Assembly (NCBI RefSeq): GCF_964026565.1
Contig: NZ_OZ032162.1
Coordinates: forward strand, 868,001 to 932,000
Length of the DNA: 64,000 nucleotides
Origin: Rickettsia endosymbiont of Ceutorhynchus obstrictus
Lineage (GTDB): Bacteria > Pseudomonadota > Alphaproteobacteria > Rickettsiales > Rickettsiaceae
Reading direction: 5' to 3'
Shown piece after piece: positions 1 through 8,616 of the stretch (positions are counted from its first letter, which is position 1; the number at the start of each line of letters is the position of its first letter). Under the pieces are notes generated by a model. It worked only from the letters and a program-made list of their open reading frames with translations, was not told the origin of the DNA and did not search any database. The translations under genes and the position numbers were made by a program.

Positions 1-1
1 T

Positions 2-958
2 ATAGAAGAAACGGCATTAAAGACTAATTTAGAAGCGGCAAAAGAAATAGCAAGGCAAGTTAAGCTTAGAGATTTATCGGGCTTGCTAGTCGTGGATTTT
101 ATCGATATGAGTGAGCTTAGAAATCGTAAAATCATCGAGCGATCTTTTAAAGAGTTTTTAAGTCGTGATCGCGCTCGCATACAAACCGGTCATATTAGTC
201 AATTCGGTTTGCTTGAATTTTCTAGGCAAAGATTGCGTTCCTCTTTCTTGGAAGCTAATTCGGCAATTTGTTCTCATTGTAACGGTAAGGGGATAGTACG
301 TGCCGATGAATCCAATGCCATGTTAATTTTACGGACGGTAGAAGACGAAATTTGTGAGGAAAAGGTTGATATAGTAAATATTTTTGCAAATATTTCTTCA
401 ATAATTTATCTGCTTAATAGCAAACGCCGAGAAATTAAATTTATTGAAGAAAAATATAATATAAAACTTAATTTTTATTCCGATCCTAATGCTACCTCGG
501 ATAATTATTCTATTGAAAAAATAAAATTGCTTAAAAAAAATAATGTCAACGAAGCAATAAGCAAACCGATGATCCAAAATGATAGTGCTAATTATCATGA
601 AGCTAACAATCATGAGGGAGCCGGACAAAGGAAAGAGGTACTACGCAAAGGTAAACAGAAATGGAAAACTAATAATAATGAATCGGTAGCTTCTGAAGAG
701 TTAAAAAATAAAGATGCGGAAGCGGTAAAAATTCTAAAAGAACCTGTTACAAACGATATTGAAAACGTACCGCCGGTAAATGATTCAGAGGGAGAGGGAA
801 ATTATACGGCACCTGATGATAAAGCAATAGAGGGAGTTGAGGCAAAAGCGATGCCGAAACGTAAATATCGCAATAGAAGAAATTATAAGCGTTCACCTGC
901 CGGTAATTTTAATAAAGATACTTCTAAAGAAAATAGTGAGCAACCGCCGATAACTTAA
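2..958 (+). CDS. rne: Ribonuclease E/G C-terminal part (5' end outside window)
   Basis: The frame is open from base 2, so the gene begins before the window. The first residues (IEETALKTNLEAAKEIARQ) and the following DLSGLLVVDFIDM are the conserved catalytic-core end of RNase E/G, an endoribonuclease of mRNA decay and rRNA processing. A CSHCNGKG segment near base 273 matches the CPxCxGxG zinc-link that joins subunits in the family. After about residue 150 the sequence is low-complexity and rich in Lys, Asn and Glu. It ends in an Arg/Lys-rich tail (KRKYRNRRNYKR) that may bind RNA, as RNase E tails do. The C-terminal extension favours RNase E over RNase G. The gene is followed directly by a repeat-filled spacer. 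Confidence 0.9.
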   Translation: MEETALKTNLEAAKEIARQVKLRDLSGLLVVDFIDMSELRNRKIIERSFKEFLSRDRARIQTGHISQFGLLEFSRQRLRSSFLEANSAICSHCNGKGIVRADESNAMLILRTVEDEICEEKVDIVNIFANISSIIYLLNSKRREIKFIEEKYNIKLNFYSDPNATSDNYSIEKIKLLKKNNVNEAISKPMIQNDSANYHEANNHEGAGQRKEVLRKGKQKWKTNNNESVASEELKNKDAEAVKILKEPVTNDIENVPPVNDSEGEGNYTAPDDKAIEGVEAKAMPKRKYRNRRNYKRSPAGNFNKDTSKENSEQPPIT

Positions 959-995
959 ATATATTGTTGATGTCATTCTTAGGTCAGCACTTAGC

Positions 996-1299
996 GGCGT
1001 TGTTGTATGACTCGATCTTACCCCGTCATTGCGAGGAGGGACGTAGTCCCTACGTGGCAATCCAGGAAAAAATAGCAAAAAATGCTATGAAACTTATTAT
1101 TTTCTAGATTGCCGCGCTCCTTCCAGTCGCGGCGTTGTTGCATGGCTCGAATTTTTGCAAAGCGTTCGGTGTTATCTAGTTGCTTGACCACGGCATCCAG
1201 TCTTTTTATTAAGGCTTTTTCCGGATACCGTGGGAGGGGCCTCGGTATGACACCATACTTGTAATAACTATATGCGGTAAATTATGAGCCATGCAACAA
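996..1299. repeat. Nested IS5-like MITE and palindromic repeat remnants in the rne-ctaA spacer
   Basis: This spacer has no gene. GGCGTTGTTG starts at 996 and again at 1131, the same terminal sequence as the MITEs elsewhere in the window. The 1131 copy ends near 1299 with GAGCCATGCAACAA, its inverted partner. The block 1011-1130 (CCCCGTCATTGCGAGGAGGG through TTGCCGCGCTCC) recurs almost unchanged at 16314-16410. The part from 1150 to 1260 carries a palindrome of the 'accacggcatccag ... ggatACCGTGG' type, also repeated in the window. No target duplication is clear, so these are probably older, recombined copies. Confidence 0.7.
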
Positions 1300-1349
1300 A
1301 TCTTATTCCAGGCGGGAATTACATCTTCCGTATAACTTAGTCGATAATT

Positions 1350-2351
1350 ATGTCCAAAACGTTAGTTACAAAATGGTTATCCCTATGTTGTCTTACGGTA
1401 ATATTCATGATCTTTATCGGCGGGGTAACCAGGCTTACAGGATCAGGATTATCAATTGTTGAATGGCAACCTATAACCGGTATTATCCCCCCTCTAAATG
1501 CTCGGCAATGGCAAATAGAATTTGCCAAATATCAAACATTTCCTGAATATCATATTCGTTACGGTATGACCTTGCTCGAATTTAAATTTATTTATTGGCT
1601 GGAATTTATTCATCGTTTAGTCGGAAGAGCTACGGGTTTAATATATCTCCTACCTTTAATATATTTTTATTTAAAAAGAGAAATTAAAAGATACTCAATT
1701 TTACCGTATATCTCTGTATTAATATTGTTTTTCATGCAAGGTTTTATGGGATGGTATATGGTTAAAAGCGGGTTAGTTAATCATCCGGCAGTTAGTCATT
1801 TTAGGTTAGCTTGTCATCTAATTATTGCCGTTATTATTTATCATTTACTTTTTTATCAATTAATAAAAAATAGCTTTGATATTCTCTTAATTTCTCCGCA
1901 AATAAATTTAAAAATACCGTTATTCTTTTGTTTAGTTGCTATTGCTATAGTCTACGGGCAAATTTTCTTGGGCGGCTTAGTTGCCGGTTTAAACGGCGGT
2001 CTTATATATAATAGTTTTCCGTTGATGGGTGATAGTTTTATTCCTCTAGAGATAAAAAATAATTTTTCTAATATAAATAATTGGTACGATCCGGTTTTTG
2101 TCCAATTTATACATAGGTTAGGGGCTTATAGCGTATTTATTATTGTATCGTTCCTTATAGTGAGTTTATTAAAAATTCGGCATCCAAAATTAAATAAAGT
2201 AGCTTACTACTTAATTATTGCTTTGTTAATGCAAATGCTAACCGGCATTCTGACTATTTTATATGCTGTTCCACTTATAATTGCTCTTATACATCAAATT
2301 TTTGCTATAATTCTGTTATCTACTATAGTATGGTGCTATTTCCTAGTTTAA
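1350..2351 (+). CDS. ctaA: Heme A synthase (COX15/CtaA)
   Basis: A 333-residue multi-pass membrane protein with about eight hydrophobic segments. Histidine motifs typical of COX15/CtaA are present: EFIHRLVGR, VNHPAVSHFRLACHL, QFIHRLGAY and LIHQIFA, which are heme ligands in paired helices. The N-terminal VTRLTGSGLSIVEWQPITG is a strong family signature. The enzyme oxidises the C8 methyl of heme O to the formyl of heme A for cytochrome aa3 oxidase in the inner membrane. The length matches alphaproteobacterial (type 2) CtaA. It stands alone between two repeat-filled spacers, so it probably has its own promoter. Confidence 0.95.
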   Translation: MSKTLVTKWLSLCCLTVIFMIFIGGVTRLTGSGLSIVEWQPITGIIPPLNARQWQIEFAKYQTFPEYHIRYGMTLLEFKFIYWLEFIHRLVGRATGLIYLLPLIYFYLKREIKRYSILPYISVLILFFMQGFMGWYMVKSGLVNHPAVSHFRLACHLIIAVIIYHLLFYQLIKNSFDILLISPQINLKIPLFFCLVAIAIVYGQIFLGGLVAGLNGGLIYNSFPLMGDSFIPLEIKNNFSNINNWYDPVFVQFIHRLGAYSVFIIVSFLIVSLLKIRHPKLNKVAYYLIIALLMQMLTGILTILYAVPLIIALIHQIFAIILLSTIVWCYFLV

Positions 2352-2380
2352 AGACACTTAAACTTGAGCTGTCATTCTCG

Positions 2381-2606
2381 CACGGCATTGGCGTTGTTGC
2401 ACGGCTCGAAAATTAATAAAAAAACTCGTCATTGCGAAGCCACGAAGTGGCTGCGGCAATCCAGGCTATCCCGAATGTAATGAGGGATTTAATTAGAATA
2501 CTAAACAAGTTTAGTATAAAAATATGTTTAACTGGATTGCCACGTCGGCATAAATGCCTCCTCGCAATGACGATTCCGGTATCCATGCAACAACGCCCAC
2601 GGCATT
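2381..2606. mobile_element. MITE, 208 bp with 9-bp target duplication (copy 1)
   Basis: The element spans 2390-2597. It begins GGCGTTGTTGCACGGCT and ends with the inverted ATGCAACAACGCC. The flanks are an exact 9-bp direct repeat CACGGCATT at 2381-2389 and 2598-2606, a target duplication. The interior holds two palindromic units of the CGTCATTGCGA...GGCAATCCAG type separated by an AT-rich spacer. It has no ORF of its own. The GGC.TTGTTG start and the 9-bp duplication resemble the IS903 group of the IS5 family, so a transposase of that type may have mobilised it in trans (inference). Confidence 0.85.
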
Positions 2607-2631
2607 GTTGCGTGGTTCGATAAAAGAGCAG

Positions 2632-2764
2632 TATGTCATTCCTGCGAAGGCAGGAATCCACGCTAAAAAGCCTTAGCTTGTAAGGCTTTTTCTATATAAT
2701 TGTAAGTTATCATTACATCTTTATTTTAATTTTTCTGGATTCCCGCCTGCGCGGGAATGACATA
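2632..2764. repeat. Dispersed palindromic element with internal terminator-like hairpin
   Basis: The ends TATGTCATTCCTGCG and CGCGGGAATGACATA are inverted copies of each other. The same ends occur at 16676-16815. Inside, AAAAAGCCTTA and TAAGGCTTTTT (2665-2691) form a hairpin followed by Ts, which could stop transcription in either direction between ctaA and the pseudouridine synthase gene. Confidence 0.65.
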
Positions 2765-2834
2765 AAGGGGATGTGTTTATTGATCTACGCAGACAATGCT
2801 AAGTTAAGAATGACCTTGGAGAGTTTTATTTAAA

Positions 2835-3740
2835 ATGATTATCAAAGTAGATGTTACAATTCCCTGCAGGTTAGACAAATATCTAAGGCGTCTATATCCA
2901 AAACTTACTCAAGGAATTATTGAGCGAGCTTTACGACAAAAGCAAATAATTGTTAATGGTCAGAAAGCCGAAGCAAGCTTAAGGGTAGGAGAGAGTGAGG
3001 AAATTTTTATAAACGACAAATTAAATTTACCTAAAAATTTTCCGCAAGAAGAAACTTCAAAAATAATCTTTTCTGATTCGGTAATTAAATTGGCAAGCAA
3101 AATTACCGAAGATTATTTAACCTATGAAAATGAGTATTTTATAGCGATTAACAAGCCTGCCGGACTTGCAACGCAAGGCGGAACTAAAATCAATCTTTCT
3201 ATTGATGATGCATTAAAATATTTAAATTATAAGTTAGTGCATAGGTTAGATAGGGAAACAAGCGGTTTATTATTAATTGCTAAAAATTATGAAACTAGTG
3301 TAAAGCTTACTGATGCTTTTAAAGAAAAGCTCATTTCAAAAACTTATATTGCCGCGGTTTTCGGTAGACCTCTTGAAAGCTTGGGAGAGATTCGCGGACT
3401 AATAGGAAAAAAAAGAGATGGAGCGTATGAAATTGTAACTAGTGATAATGAAAACGGCAAACTCGCAATTACTCATTATAAATTATTAAAACATCTTAAT
3501 AATAACTTATCGTTAATAGAATTTACACCAATTACCGGTAGAATGCATCAGCTAAGATTTCATGCAAAATTATTAAATTGTCCGATAGTAGGCGATACAA
3601 AATATGGTTCTGCACAATCTTCTTCATATTCTAAACATATGTTGCTTCATGCAAGCAAGATAGTCTTGCATAAAAAAATATTCGGTGAAGAAATTACTTT
3701 AGAGGCAAAATTGCCGAATTATTTTATAAATATAAAATAA
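2835..3740 (+). CDS. rluC: Ribosomal large subunit pseudouridine synthase, RluC/RluD family
   Basis: A 301-residue protein with an N-terminal S4 RNA-binding domain (residues about 8-60, CRLDKYLRRLYPKLTQGIIE) and an RsuA/RluA catalytic domain. The motif HRLDRETSGLLL near residue 137 contains the catalytic Asp. GRMHQLRFHAK and the following GDTKYG are the other family blocks. It isomerises uridines in 23S rRNA. RluC and RluD cannot be separated by eye; RluC is the usual Rickettsia label. ATG at 2835 fits the S4 domain start. Confidence 0.88.
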   Translation: MIIKVDVTIPCRLDKYLRRLYPKLTQGIIERALRQKQIIVNGQKAEASLRVGESEEIFINDKLNLPKNFPQEETSKIIFSDSVIKLASKITEDYLTYENEYFIAINKPAGLATQGGTKINLSIDDALKYLNYKLVHRLDRETSGLLLIAKNYETSVKLTDAFKEKLISKTYIAAVFGRPLESLGEIRGLIGKKRDGAYEIVTSDNENGKLAITHYKLLKHLNNNLSLIEFTPITGRMHQLRFHAKLLNCPIVGDTKYGSAQSSSYSKHMLLHASKIVLHKKIFGEEITLEAKLPNYFINIK

Positions 3741-3876
3741 TTTCTTTAACTTCATATTTTTTAGAAGATTTTACTTTATATGTATATATTATTAATCTGG
3801 ATTGGCTTTGGTCGCTCGCAATGACGTTTGGGGTATCCACGCAACGAGGAAAGCATATTTTTTATAAGGAGTGATC

Positions 3877-5073
3877 GTGACACGTAAATATTTTTTGTTA
3901 TTTATTTTTTTATTAATTAATAGCGTAGATAGTTTTGCAGATATGCAGGAAAGGATTATCGCTGCTGAAAAAAATTACTTAGCCAACAGATTTCTGAATG
4001 CAGTTTTTAAGTTTGAGGATGATGAAAAGATTTTAATAACAGGAGCTAAGGGAATTTTTTCTTTAAACGGTGATCAATTAAAGACTAATGAAGTAATGCC
4101 TGTTTCTTCCGGCATAAAACCGATCACGGCTGCAGGGATTTTAAGACTGCAAGATAAAGGATTGTTAAATGTTAACGATAAAATCTATCAATATCTTGAT
4201 GCCGATATTTGGCAGGGCGTTATACCTGATTGGGCATATAAAATATCAATTCATAATTTACTAACTCATACAAGCGGTCTTGCCGAGTATTTTGGGCTTG
4301 TTAAGCTAGATTTTAATATGCCTCAGAAAGAGGTTAATAAAAAAATAATACAATATGTTACTACAAAACCTTTAGAAGTACAGATCGGTAAAAAATATAA
4401 TTATAGTCATACTAATTTTATTTTACTAGGCATGATTATTGAAGAAGTAAGCGGTCAAAATTTAGCTGATTTCTTTCGAGATGAATTTTTTAATCCTCTA
4501 CATATGAAATCTACAAAACTTGCTTCATTTCATGAAGCTATTGAATTTCAAAAGAATAATGTTAGTGCAAATTACCCTCTTAGATATTTTGTTGAACCTA
4601 CTAACGGTAACAGTAAGCCTATATTTTCTTTAGCAAATCTTGATTTTGTTGCTCGTCCTTATGCAGATATAGGTATTGTTTCCAGTAGTTGTGACCTTAT
4701 TAAATGGTATAAAGCTATAAATCAAGGAAAAGTTTTGTCTAAAAAATCGTATAAACTTATGACAACTAAATATTTTTTAGCAGAAGATGATAATGGGCAT
4801 ACCACATATACCGGTTATGGAATCTTTATTACTGAACTCGATAAAAAACATGTAGTGATTCATCATTCCGGAAATGCCTTAGGAATAAGAAGTGAAGTAG
4901 GGTATGTTGTACCCAACAATTTTTATTTTGCTATATTAAGTAATGTAATAGTAAAAATCCCTGACGAGAAAAAAGATAAAATTAATATGGATAATCCGGC
5001 AAATCAATTGGATATAGTTTATTTTAGGGATGCAATAATAAATGCCGCTATTGCTGAAGATGAAGACGAGTAG
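3877..5073 (+). CDS. Beta-lactamase-fold serine hydrolase (class C / PBP4-like), exported
   Basis: The longest frame starts at GTG 3871, but the ribosome site AAGGAG (3866-3871) overlaps it. GTG at 3877 has correct spacing and gives MTRKYFLLFIFLLINSVDSFAD, a clean signal peptide. Family motifs: SxxK in VSSGIKPITA, YSH in KYNYSHTNFILLGMIIE (normally YxN) and HSG in VIHHSGNALG. These fit the serine-hydrolase family that includes class C beta-lactamases, DD-peptidases and esterases. The substrate is unknown; a periplasmic cell-wall or esterase role is likely. The YSN to YSH change may alter catalysis. Confidence 0.82.
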   Translation: MTRKYFLLFIFLLINSVDSFADMQERIIAAEKNYLANRFLNAVFKFEDDEKILITGAKGIFSLNGDQLKTNEVMPVSSGIKPITAAGILRLQDKGLLNVNDKIYQYLDADIWQGVIPDWAYKISIHNLLTHTSGLAEYFGLVKLDFNMPQKEVNKKIIQYVTTKPLEVQIGKKYNYSHTNFILLGMIIEEVSGQNLADFFRDEFFNPLHMKSTKLASFHEAIEFQKNNVSANYPLRYFVEPTNGNSKPIFSLANLDFVARPYADIGIVSSSCDLIKWYKAINQGKVLSKKSYKLMTTKYFLAEDDNGHTTYTGYGIFITELDKKHVVIHHSGNALGIRSEVGYVVPNNFYFAILSNVIVKIPDEKKDKINMDNPANQLDIVYFRDAIINAAIAEDEDE

Positions 5074-5164
5074 GGGCGGTATTGCGGTGGCGGATTATAA
5101 ACTTAAGGAGTAACGTTTGTCAAGCCACGGTATGACAGTATTCCTTATATACAAACAGTATACA

Positions 5165-5947
5165 ATGAAAATAGTTACTTGGAATATCAATTCCATCAGG
5201 TTCAGAATTAACCTATTAAAAAAACTGATTGATGAGCATCAGCCCGATATTATATCGTTGCAAGAAACAAAAGTTGAGGATGCGTTATTTCCTATTCAAT
5301 TTATTAGAGATATGGGATATGAATATATAATTTATTCTGGACAAAAATCTTATAATGGAGTAGCTATTTTATCGAAATTGCCTTTTACCGACTCTTTATC
5401 GTTAGAATTATATAATAATGATAAAAGACATATTGCGGTTAAAGTCAAGGACATAGAGCTACATAATTTCTATGTTCCCGCCGGCGGCGATATAGCTGAC
5501 ATAGATATAAATTTAAAATTTAAGCATAAGTTGGAATATATAAAATTAATGCAAAGGTGGCTAACTAGTAATCGGAGTCAAAGCGATAAAATTATCATTA
5601 CCGGAGATTTAAATATAGCGCCTCATGAACATGATGTTTGGTCAAGCGTTCAATTACGTAACGTTATTAGTCACACCGACATTGAACGCTCATTATTAAT
5701 AGAGCTACAAAATTCTCTGGATTTTATTGATAGTGCTAGACATTTTACGCCGTTTAGTGAAAAATTTTATACATGGTGGAGTTATAGAAATATTGACTGG
5801 AAAAAATCTAATAGGGGACGGAGGCTAGACCATATTTGGATTAGTAGAAATCTAGAAGATAATTTATCTTCTATCGATTTATTAGCTAATGCTCGTGATT
5901 GGTTGCAGCCTTCCGATCATGTACCGTATTGTGTGACAATTAAATAA
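5165..5947 (+). CDS. xthA: Exodeoxyribonuclease III (AP endonuclease)
   Basis: MKIVTWNINSIRFR is the canonical N-terminus of ExoIII/XthA, so I place the start at ATG 5165. The frame also opens 16 codons earlier, but that part (reading 'gccacggtatgaca') comes from a dispersed repeat. Catalytic blocks are visible: LQETKVED, ITGDLNIAPHEHD, the RRLDHIWIS block and the C-terminal SDHVPYCVTIK with its catalytic Asp-His. The length of 260 residues is normal. It repairs abasic sites by cutting 5' to the lesion and has 3'-5' exonuclease activity. It ends 17 bp before pdhA on the same strand, so the two may be co-transcribed. Confidence 0.93.
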   Translation: MKIVTWNINSIRFRINLLKKLIDEHQPDIISLQETKVEDALFPIQFIRDMGYEYIIYSGQKSYNGVAILSKLPFTDSLSLELYNNDKRHIAVKVKDIELHNFYVPAGGDIADIDINLKFKHKLEYIKLMQRWLTSNRSQSDKIIITGDLNIAPHEHDVWSSVQLRNVISHTDIERSLLIELQNSLDFIDSARHFTPFSEKFYTWWSYRNIDWKKSNRGRRLDHIWISRNLEDNLSSIDLLANARDWLQPSDHVPYCVTIK

Positions 5948-5964
5948 AACTATAAGGATAGTGA

Positions 5965-6945
5965 ATGATTAAAGTTGGTATTTATAAGCCGAGTAAGGAG
6001 CAGTATCTAGAAGCTTACAAAAAAATGCTATTGCTACGGCGTTTTGAAGAAAAATGCGGTCAATTATACGGTATGGGAGAGATAGGCGGCTTTTGTCATT
6101 TATATATCGGGCAGGAAGCCGTAATTACCGCCATAGATATGATTAAGCAAAAAGGTGACAGCACTATTACCAGCTACCGTGATCATGCTCATATTATTTT
6201 AGCAGGTACTGAGCCGAAATACGTACTTGCCGAGCTGATGGGACGAGCGACCGGTTGCTCGAAAGGTAAGGGCGGCTCAATGCATTTATTTGACATACCG
6301 AATAAATTTTACGGCGGTCACGGAATCGTCGGCGCACAAGTGCCGATCGGTACAGGGCTAGCCTTTGCCGAAAAATATCTTGATACTGATAATATTTGTT
6401 TTACATTCTTGGGAGACGGAGCCGTTAATCAAGGGCAGGTATATGAAGCTTTTAATATGGCAGCCTTGTGGGGGTTGCCGGTAGTCTATGTTATTGAAAA
6501 TAATGAATATTCTATGGGAACTTCCGTTGAGCGTTCTACCTTTATGCGAGAGCTGTACAAAAAAGGCGAATCATTCGGCATAAAAGGCTTTCAGCTTGAC
6601 GGGATGAATTTTGCAGATATATATAACGGTGCTAAACAGGCTGCCGAATTTGTACGAAAAAATAGTTGTTCGTTAATATTAGAGGTAAAAACTTATCGTT
6701 ATCGCGGGCATTCAATGTCCGATCCGGCAAAATATCGAAGTAAAGAGGAAGTGGATCAATATAAAGGACGCGATCCTTTATTATCGATAAAAAAAATAAT
6801 ATTAAGCAATGCTTATGCTAATGAAGAGGTTTTAAAGCAAATAGAGCAAGAAGTTAAGGAGATCATCAAGGAGACAGTAGAGTTTGCCGAAAACTCACCG
6901 TTGCCGGATGAAAAAGAGCTTTATACTAATATATACTGCTCGTGA
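5965..6945 (+). CDS. pdhA: Pyruvate dehydrogenase E1 component, alpha subunit
   Basis: A 326-residue E1-alpha protein. The thiamine diphosphate motif runs from LGDGAVNQGQ to VIENN at about residues 151-180. GGKGGSMHLFD-type and YRYRGHSMSDP blocks are also present, the latter carrying the conserved phosphorylation-loop region. With the beta subunit it decarboxylates pyruvate and transfers acetyl groups to lipoyl-E2. pdhB follows after 458 bp of repeat sequence, so the pair is adjacent but split by a MITE. Confidence 0.95.
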   Translation: MIKVGIYKPSKEQYLEAYKKMLLLRRFEEKCGQLYGMGEIGGFCHLYIGQEAVITAIDMIKQKGDSTITSYRDHAHIILAGTEPKYVLAELMGRATGCSKGKGGSMHLFDIPNKFYGGHGIVGAQVPIGTGLAFAEKYLDTDNICFTFLGDGAVNQGQVYEAFNMAALWGLPVVYVIENNEYSMGTSVERSTFMRELYKKGESFGIKGFQLDGMNFADIYNGAKQAAEFVRKNSCSLILEVKTYRYRGHSMSDPAKYRSKEEVDQYKGRDPLLSIKKIILSNAYANEEVLKQIEQEVKEIIKETVEFAENSPLPDEKELYTNIYCS

Positions 6946-6979
6946 ATTGTTATGCACACTATCCTTTATGTCATTCCTA

Positions 6980-7204
6980 GCTAAAGGCGGCGTTGTTGCA
7001 TGGCTCGAAAATTAATAAAAAACTCGTCATTGCGAAGCCACGAAGTGGCTGCGGCAATCCAGGCTATCCCGAATGTAATGAGGGATTTAATTAGAATACT
7101 AAACAAGTTTAGTATAAAAATATGTTTAACTGGATTGCCACGTCGGCATAAATGCCTCCTCGCAATGACGATTCTGGTAGCCATGCAACAACGCCGCTAA
7201 AGGC
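6980..7204. mobile_element. MITE, 207 bp with 9-bp target duplication (copy 2), between pdhA and pdhB
   Basis: The element spans 6989-7195 with perfect 17-bp ends GGCGTTGTTGCATGGCT and AGCCATGCAACAACGCC. The flanking direct repeat GCTAAAGGC (6980-6988 and 7196-7204) is exact. The target is itself a copy of another repeat, whose unbroken form (CTAGCTAAAGGCGGGAATCC) is visible at 16688. It is nearly identical to copy 1, so the insertion is recent. It separates pdhA from pdhB and may affect their co-expression. Confidence 0.9.
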
Positions 7205-7225
7205 GGAATCTAGAAAAATACTTTT

Positions 7226-7375
7226 AAGTCATGCTGAATTTATTTCAGCATCTGTTGTAAAAGATCCTGAAACAAGTTCAGGATGACTATATATTTTCTG
7301 GATTGCCACGTCGGCATAAAGCCTCCTCGCAATGACGATTCTGGTAGCCACACAATAACGTTGGCATAGTAACAA
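7226..7375. repeat. Two dispersed palindromic repeats upstream of pdhB
   Basis: TCATGCTGAATTTATTTCAG to CAGGATGACT (about 7229-7290) forms two hairpins (CTGAA...TTCAG type) and recurs at 16719-16782. The following part (7299-7345) is one 'GGATTGCCACGTCGGCATAA ... GCAATGACGATT' unit and ends in a degenerate MITE terminus (AGCCACACAATAACG). No gene is present here. Confidence 0.65.
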
Positions 7376-7403
7376 CTGATAAATAAATAGGAATAAAAAT
7401 AAA

Positions 7404-8381
7404 ATGCAAATAACGGTACGTGAAGCACTGCGCGATGCAATGAAGGAAGAGATGCTCCGTGATGAGAAAGTTTTTATTATGGGTGAGGAAGTAGCGGAAT
7501 ATCAAGGAGCATATAAGATAACTCAAGGATTACTTGAGCAATTTGGGGCCAAAAGGGTTATCGATACGCCGATAACGGAATACGGCTTTACAGGTATTGC
7601 GGTAGGTGCCGCATTTGCCGGTCTTCGTCCGATAGTGGAATTCATGACTTTTAATTTTGCTATGCAAGCGATGGATCATATAGTTAACTCGGCTGCTAAA
7701 ACGCATTATATGTCCGGCGGGCAAGTAAAATGTCCTATAGTATTTAGAGGACCGAACGGTGCAGCAAGTAGAGTAGCGGCGCAACATAGTCAAAATTATG
7801 CCGCTTGTTATGCGCATATCCCGGGTTTAAAAGTCGTGGCTCCTTATAGTGCCGAAGATCATAAAGGTCTTTTAATAACGGCAATTAGAGATGATAGTCC
7901 CGTTATCTTTTTAGAAAATGAAATTTTATACGGTCATCATTTCGAGATGCCAGAAATAGTCGAGCCAATCCCGTTCGGTAAAGCAAGAATTTTATTAGAA
8001 GGAAATGACGTAACTATAGTTACATTTTCGTTGCAGGTGAAGCTGGCTATGGATGCAGCAAATGCTTTGCAAACCGACGGTATTAATTGCGAGGTTATTG
8101 ATTTGCGTACTATTAAACCATTAGATACTATTGCGATAATAGAATCGGTTAAAAAAACTAATCGTTTAGTCGTGGTAGAAGAAGGTTGGTTTTTCGGCGG
8201 AATCGGTGCAAGCATAGCCGCTATTGTTATGCAAGAAGCATTTGATTATTTAGACGCACCGGTAGAAATTGTTAGCGGTAAAGACGTGCCGCTTCCTTAC
8301 GCCGTTAATTTGGAAAAACTAGCACTGCCCACTAGTGACGATATAGTAAATGCCGTTAAAAAAGCGTGTTATAGAGGGTGA
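7404..8381 (+). CDS. pdhB: Pyruvate dehydrogenase E1 component, beta subunit
   Basis: A 325-residue transketolase-like E1-beta. It starts MQITVREALRDAMKEEMLRD, and the conserved GEEVAEYQGAYKITQGLL, DTPITEYGFTGIAVGAA and RGPNGAASRVAAQHSQ blocks all match the family. VVEEGWFFGGIGASIAA lies in the C-terminal domain. It forms the alpha2beta2 E1 with PdhA. The E2 and E3 genes are not in this window. Confidence 0.95.
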   Translation: MQITVREALRDAMKEEMLRDEKVFIMGEEVAEYQGAYKITQGLLEQFGAKRVIDTPITEYGFTGIAVGAAFAGLRPIVEFMTFNFAMQAMDHIVNSAAKTHYMSGGQVKCPIVFRGPNGAASRVAAQHSQNYAACYAHIPGLKVVAPYSAEDHKGLLITAIRDDSPVIFLENEILYGHHFEMPEIVEPIPFGKARILLEGNDVTIVTFSLQVKLAMDAANALQTDGINCEVIDLRTIKPLDTIAIIESVKKTNRLVVVEEGWFFGGIGASIAAIVMQEAFDYLDAPVEIVSGKDVPLPYAVNLEKLALPTSDDIVNAVKKACYRG

Positions 8382-8412
8382 TGATGTTTTGATTGTCCTT
8401 ATGAAGGCATTG

Positions 8413-8503
8413 GGCATTGTTGCATGGCTCGAATTTTTGCAAAGCAAACCGGTGTCATGCCGTGGCTTCGCCATGACGATTCTGGTAGCCATGCAACAAC
8501 GCC
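8413..8503. mobile_element. Short MITE (91 bp) sharing the same terminal inverted repeats
   Basis: GGCATTGTTGCATGGCTCGA opens at 8413 and AGCCATGCAACAACGCC closes at 8503, the same ends as the 207-bp MITEs. The interior (AATTTTTGCAAAGCAAACCG) matches the element starts near 1150 and 16440. It is much shorter and contains one small palindrome (GCCGTGGCTTCGCCATGAC). I see no target duplication. Confidence 0.65.
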
Positions 8504-8567
8504 CTGCACGCTATCCAAATACAAATCCAACTTATTTAATCCAGTAAGATTTATCTACTAAACAGGC

Positions 8568-8615
8568 TTGACATTTTAGCTTTATCCTAGTAAATTTAAC
8601 ATTTACTAGGATAAA
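8568..8615 (+). promoter_or_regulatory. Promoter with overlapping perfect palindrome, upstream of the AAA ATPase gene
   Basis: TTGACA (8568-8573), a 17-bp spacer and TAAATT (8591-8596) make a good sigma70-type promoter. A perfect 15-bp inverted repeat, TTTATCCTAGTAAAT and ATTTACTAGGATAAA with a 5-bp loop (8581-8615), covers the spacer, the -10 box and the AGGA ribosome site. It ends one base before the ATG at 8617. It could be a repressor operator, or in RNA a hairpin hiding the ribosome site. Both are inferences. Confidence 0.55.
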
Positions 8616-8616
8616 G

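Noticed and set aside
5117..5164. Upstream start of xthA
   Set aside because: The extra 16 residues come from a dispersed repeat, and family proteins begin at the internal MKIVTWNINS.
8350..8547. 65-residue ORF after pdhB
   Set aside because: It overlaps the pdhB end in another frame and continues into a MITE. It is a shadow.
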